Assembly (NCBI RefSeq): GCF_024433635.1
Contig: NZ_WNJZ01000009.1
Span: 31,977-95,976, forward strand
DNA: 64,000 nucleotides
Source: Ruminococcus sp. zg-924
GTDB lineage: Bacteria > Bacillota > Clostridia > Oscillospirales > Acutalibacteraceae
Direction: 5' to 3'
Position numbers and translations under genes: made by a program. Under the pieces are notes generated by a model. The model did not search any database. It had not been told where the DNA came from and was given only the letters and a program-made list of their open reading frames with translations. Shown here in pieces: positions 60,469 through 64,000 of the stretch (position 1 is its first letter; each line of letters begins with the position of its first letter).

Positions 60469-60535
60469 GTGTCTGACTTAAGTTGACTAACTTCTTCTGA
60501 AAATGGTATTATATACATATATTTTTTAAGGTTGT

Positions 60536-61666
60536 GTGATTATGACAGATAAAATAAAGCTTGCTGCACTTTGTATATTCGGAACAGAGGGTATAACTGC
60601 GGGAGAGCTGCGCCGTATGGGTGCAACAGGCGTTGAAGCGGAAAACGGCAGAGTAGTGTTTGACTATTCACCGCAAATGCTTGTCAGAGCGAATCTCAGG
60701 TGCCGCTACTGCGAGAGAATTATGCTTTTGCTTAAGGTGTTTAGGGCAACAGATTTCGAGAGTCTGTATCAGAATATAAAATCAATCCCATGGGAAGAAA
60801 TTGTTGTTGATAACGGGCAGTTTCCTGTAAATGGCAGCAGCCTGAGTTCTAAGCTTAAAAGTGTTCCTGGGTGCCAGAAAATTATAAAAAAGGCGGTTGC
60901 CGACAGGATAATGAGTGTACGAAAAATATCTCATTGTGCGGAAAGCGGTGCGCTTTATCGGATTCATTTTGTTGCAATAAAGGATACATTCTCTATTATG
61001 GTTGACACAAGTGGCGAGGGGCTGCATAAAAGAGGCTACCGTGCTCAGTCTATGGAAGCACCAATAAAGGAAACGCTTGCAGCGGTTATGTCGGATTTAG
61101 CAGTTGTAAAGTCTAATCATACTGTTGTTGATCCAACATGCGGCTCCGGAACGCTTTTAATTGAAGCGGCATTGAAGGCTAAAAATATAGCACCGGGTCT
61201 GCACAGAACCTTTGCGTGTGAGAAGTGGAGCCAAATAGACAAAGCTGTATGGCAGGCGGAACGCAGGCTTGCTGTTGATGGCATAATTACAGAGTGCGAA
61301 TTTGTCGGCTACGGCTATGATATTGACGAGAATGCAATTGCCCTTGCTAAGGAAAACGCAGAAAAGGCAGGAGTAGGCTCTCTGCTTCATTTTGAGCTCA
61401 GGGATATAAAGGACTATAAGGATACATTTGAACGCTGTACGGTCTTGTGTAACCCGCCTTACGGCGAAAGACTCCTCGACTATGAAAAGGCAAGGGAGAT
61501 ATACAAAGTTATGGGTAAGAAATTTGTCAGAGGAAAGGGAAAAAGTTATACAATTATTTCACCGGATGATGAGTTTGAAAAGCATTTTGGTTCACCTGCC
61601 GACAAGCGCCGCAAAATATATAACGGCAAGCTGAAATGCCAGATATATATGTATTATAAAGCTTAA
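60536..61666 (+). CDS. THUMP-domain RNA guanine N2-methyltransferase (RlmL-like)
   Basis: A 376-residue SAM-dependent methyltransferase. The N-terminal region (~1-160) contains the THUMP RNA-binding domain (GTEGITAGELRRMGATGVEAENG, FPVNGSSLSSKLKSVPGCQKIIKKAV). The SAM fold follows: VVDPTCGSGTLLIEAALKAKNIAPG, YGYDIDENAIALAKENA, and the catalytic TVLCNPPYGERL (N-P-P-Y). This matches the single-domain N-terminal half of E. coli RlmKL (YcbY). GTG at 60536 or ATG at 60542 may start it. Confidence 0.93.
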   Translation: MIMTDKIKLAALCIFGTEGITAGELRRMGATGVEAENGRVVFDYSPQMLVRANLRCRYCERIMLLLKVFRATDFESLYQNIKSIPWEEIVVDNGQFPVNGSSLSSKLKSVPGCQKIIKKAVADRIMSVRKISHCAESGALYRIHFVAIKDTFSIMVDTSGEGLHKRGYRAQSMEAPIKETLAAVMSDLAVVKSNHTVVDPTCGSGTLLIEAALKAKNIAPGLHRTFACEKWSQIDKAVWQAERRLAVDGIITECEFVGYGYDIDENAIALAKENAEKAGVGSLLHFELRDIKDYKDTFERCTVLCNPPYGERLLDYEKAREIYKVMGKKFVRGKGKSYTIISPDDEFEKHFGSPADKRRKIYNGKLKCQIYMYYKA

Positions 61667-61827
61667 TGCAATAATATACTGCTGTAAAGCTGTGTTGACA
61701 CGTAAAATGCCCGATATACTCGGCTGGATTTTGCTGTTGCTTTGCGGCAGTTTTATCTTTTAGAATCATCCAAATATGCCCAAATTGTAAAGAAATTATT
61801 AAAAAAGGAAAAAAAGACAAAATACGC

Positions 61828-62206
<379 letters not shown>

Positions 62207-62226
62207 GGTATTGATATATTAATTAA

Positions 62227-63867
<1,641 letters not shown>

Positions 63868-63944
63868 TATATTAATTCTGATTAAAATATCCCTAAACGG
63901 TTTTTATGAACAAGTCCGTAAAAAATGGACAATAGAAAAAAGAC

Positions 63945-63975
63945 CCCTCTTGATGTAGAATATACATCAGGAGGG
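63945..63975 (+). terminator. Hairpin after groEL, also covering the next gene's ribosome binding site
   Basis: CCCTCTTGATGTA pairs with TACATCAGGAGGG (one wobble) around a 5-nt loop, followed by ATATTTTT. It may end groESL transcripts. The 3' arm contains AGGAGGG, the ribosome binding site for the ATG at 63984. Confidence 0.65.
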
Positions 63976-63983
63976 ATATTTTT

Positions 63984-64000
63984 ATGCCAAGAAGTTATCG
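63984..64000 (+). CDS. Start of an unidentified gene at the window edge
   Basis: ATG behind AGGAGGGATATTTTT, followed by codons for Pro-Arg-Ser-Tyr and a partial codon. Too little is present to identify it. The strong ribosome binding site lies inside a hairpin arm. A transposase is possible because the preceding bases look unlike a normal Clostridial leader, but this is a guess. Confidence 0.35.

Overview
The window looks like a chromosomal segment of a spore-forming, Gram-positive gut Clostridium-class bacterium, most likely an Oscillospiraceae member close to Ruminococcus bromii. This is inferred from a dockerin-bearing starch-binding protein beside two CBM26-GH13 amylases (amylosome-like parts), a gerA-type germination operon, a SpoIIM-like protein, CIRCE-controlled groESL, a LexA-type SOS box, and strong AGGAGG ribosome binding sites with frequent GTG/TTG starts. 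No rRNA, tRNA or CRISPR array was recognised.

Layout. (1) 1-340: start of a queuosine-precursor transporter on the minus strand, with a perfect promoter and a leader that ends in a terminator (probable preQ1 riboswitch). (2) 509-10656: a surface-fibre locus with a SipW-like signal peptidase, four SipW-type exported proteins (three large and beta-helix-like), an isopeptide-type pilin subunit with an odd sorting signal, a class B sortase lacking the usual catalytic Arg, and a DivIVA-like protein. Hairpins separate the subunit genes. (3) 10.7-19.2 kb: accessory DNA with a PD-(D/E)XK-like protein, two unknown genes, prophage relics, and a LysR/MerR/aldo-keto reductase/flavodoxin/CMD-cupin redox module lying between two ~178-bp direct repeats that each carry a promoter. 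It is followed by an HTH-GyrI regulator, a C39-like protein and a frameshifted DUF1801 gene. (4) 18.8-26.2 kb: a second LysR-controlled divergent cluster (acetyltransferase, hydrolase, broken lipoprotein), a CPBP protein, a hydrolase, and a TetR operon encoding a membrane-flavodoxin fusion. (5) 26.4-30 kb: decayed large serine recombinases of an integrative element. (6) 30-33.1 kb: an unusual minus-strand cassette with a zinc-ribbon protein, a radical SAM-SPASM protein fused to a JAMM peptidase domain, a 61-aa ORF and a P-loop kinase-like protein. (7) 33.2-45.8 kb: core genes (RlmD-type methyltransferase, murC, DUF1015, holB, ricT, a frameshifted SOS-regulated dinB, gerA operon, DUF421/DUF4363). 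(8) 46.0-52.7 kb: starch cluster. (9) 52.9-64 kb: HAD hydrolase, DUF5685/DnaJ pair, membrane proteins, proC, spoIIM-like, pckG, RlmL-like methyltransferase, groES-groEL, and the first codons of another gene at the edge.

How it fits together. The fibre locus encodes export (SipW), subunits, a membrane-anchored pilin and a sortase, so it is a nearly self-contained surface-assembly system. Three of its membrane proteins share a cytoplasmic Arg-Tyr-Gly motif. The starch cluster would bind starch, dock to a cohesin partner elsewhere and release oligosaccharides. The two most novel items are the radical SAM-JAMM cassette and the fibre locus with its RYG-tagged proteins and Arg-less sortase.
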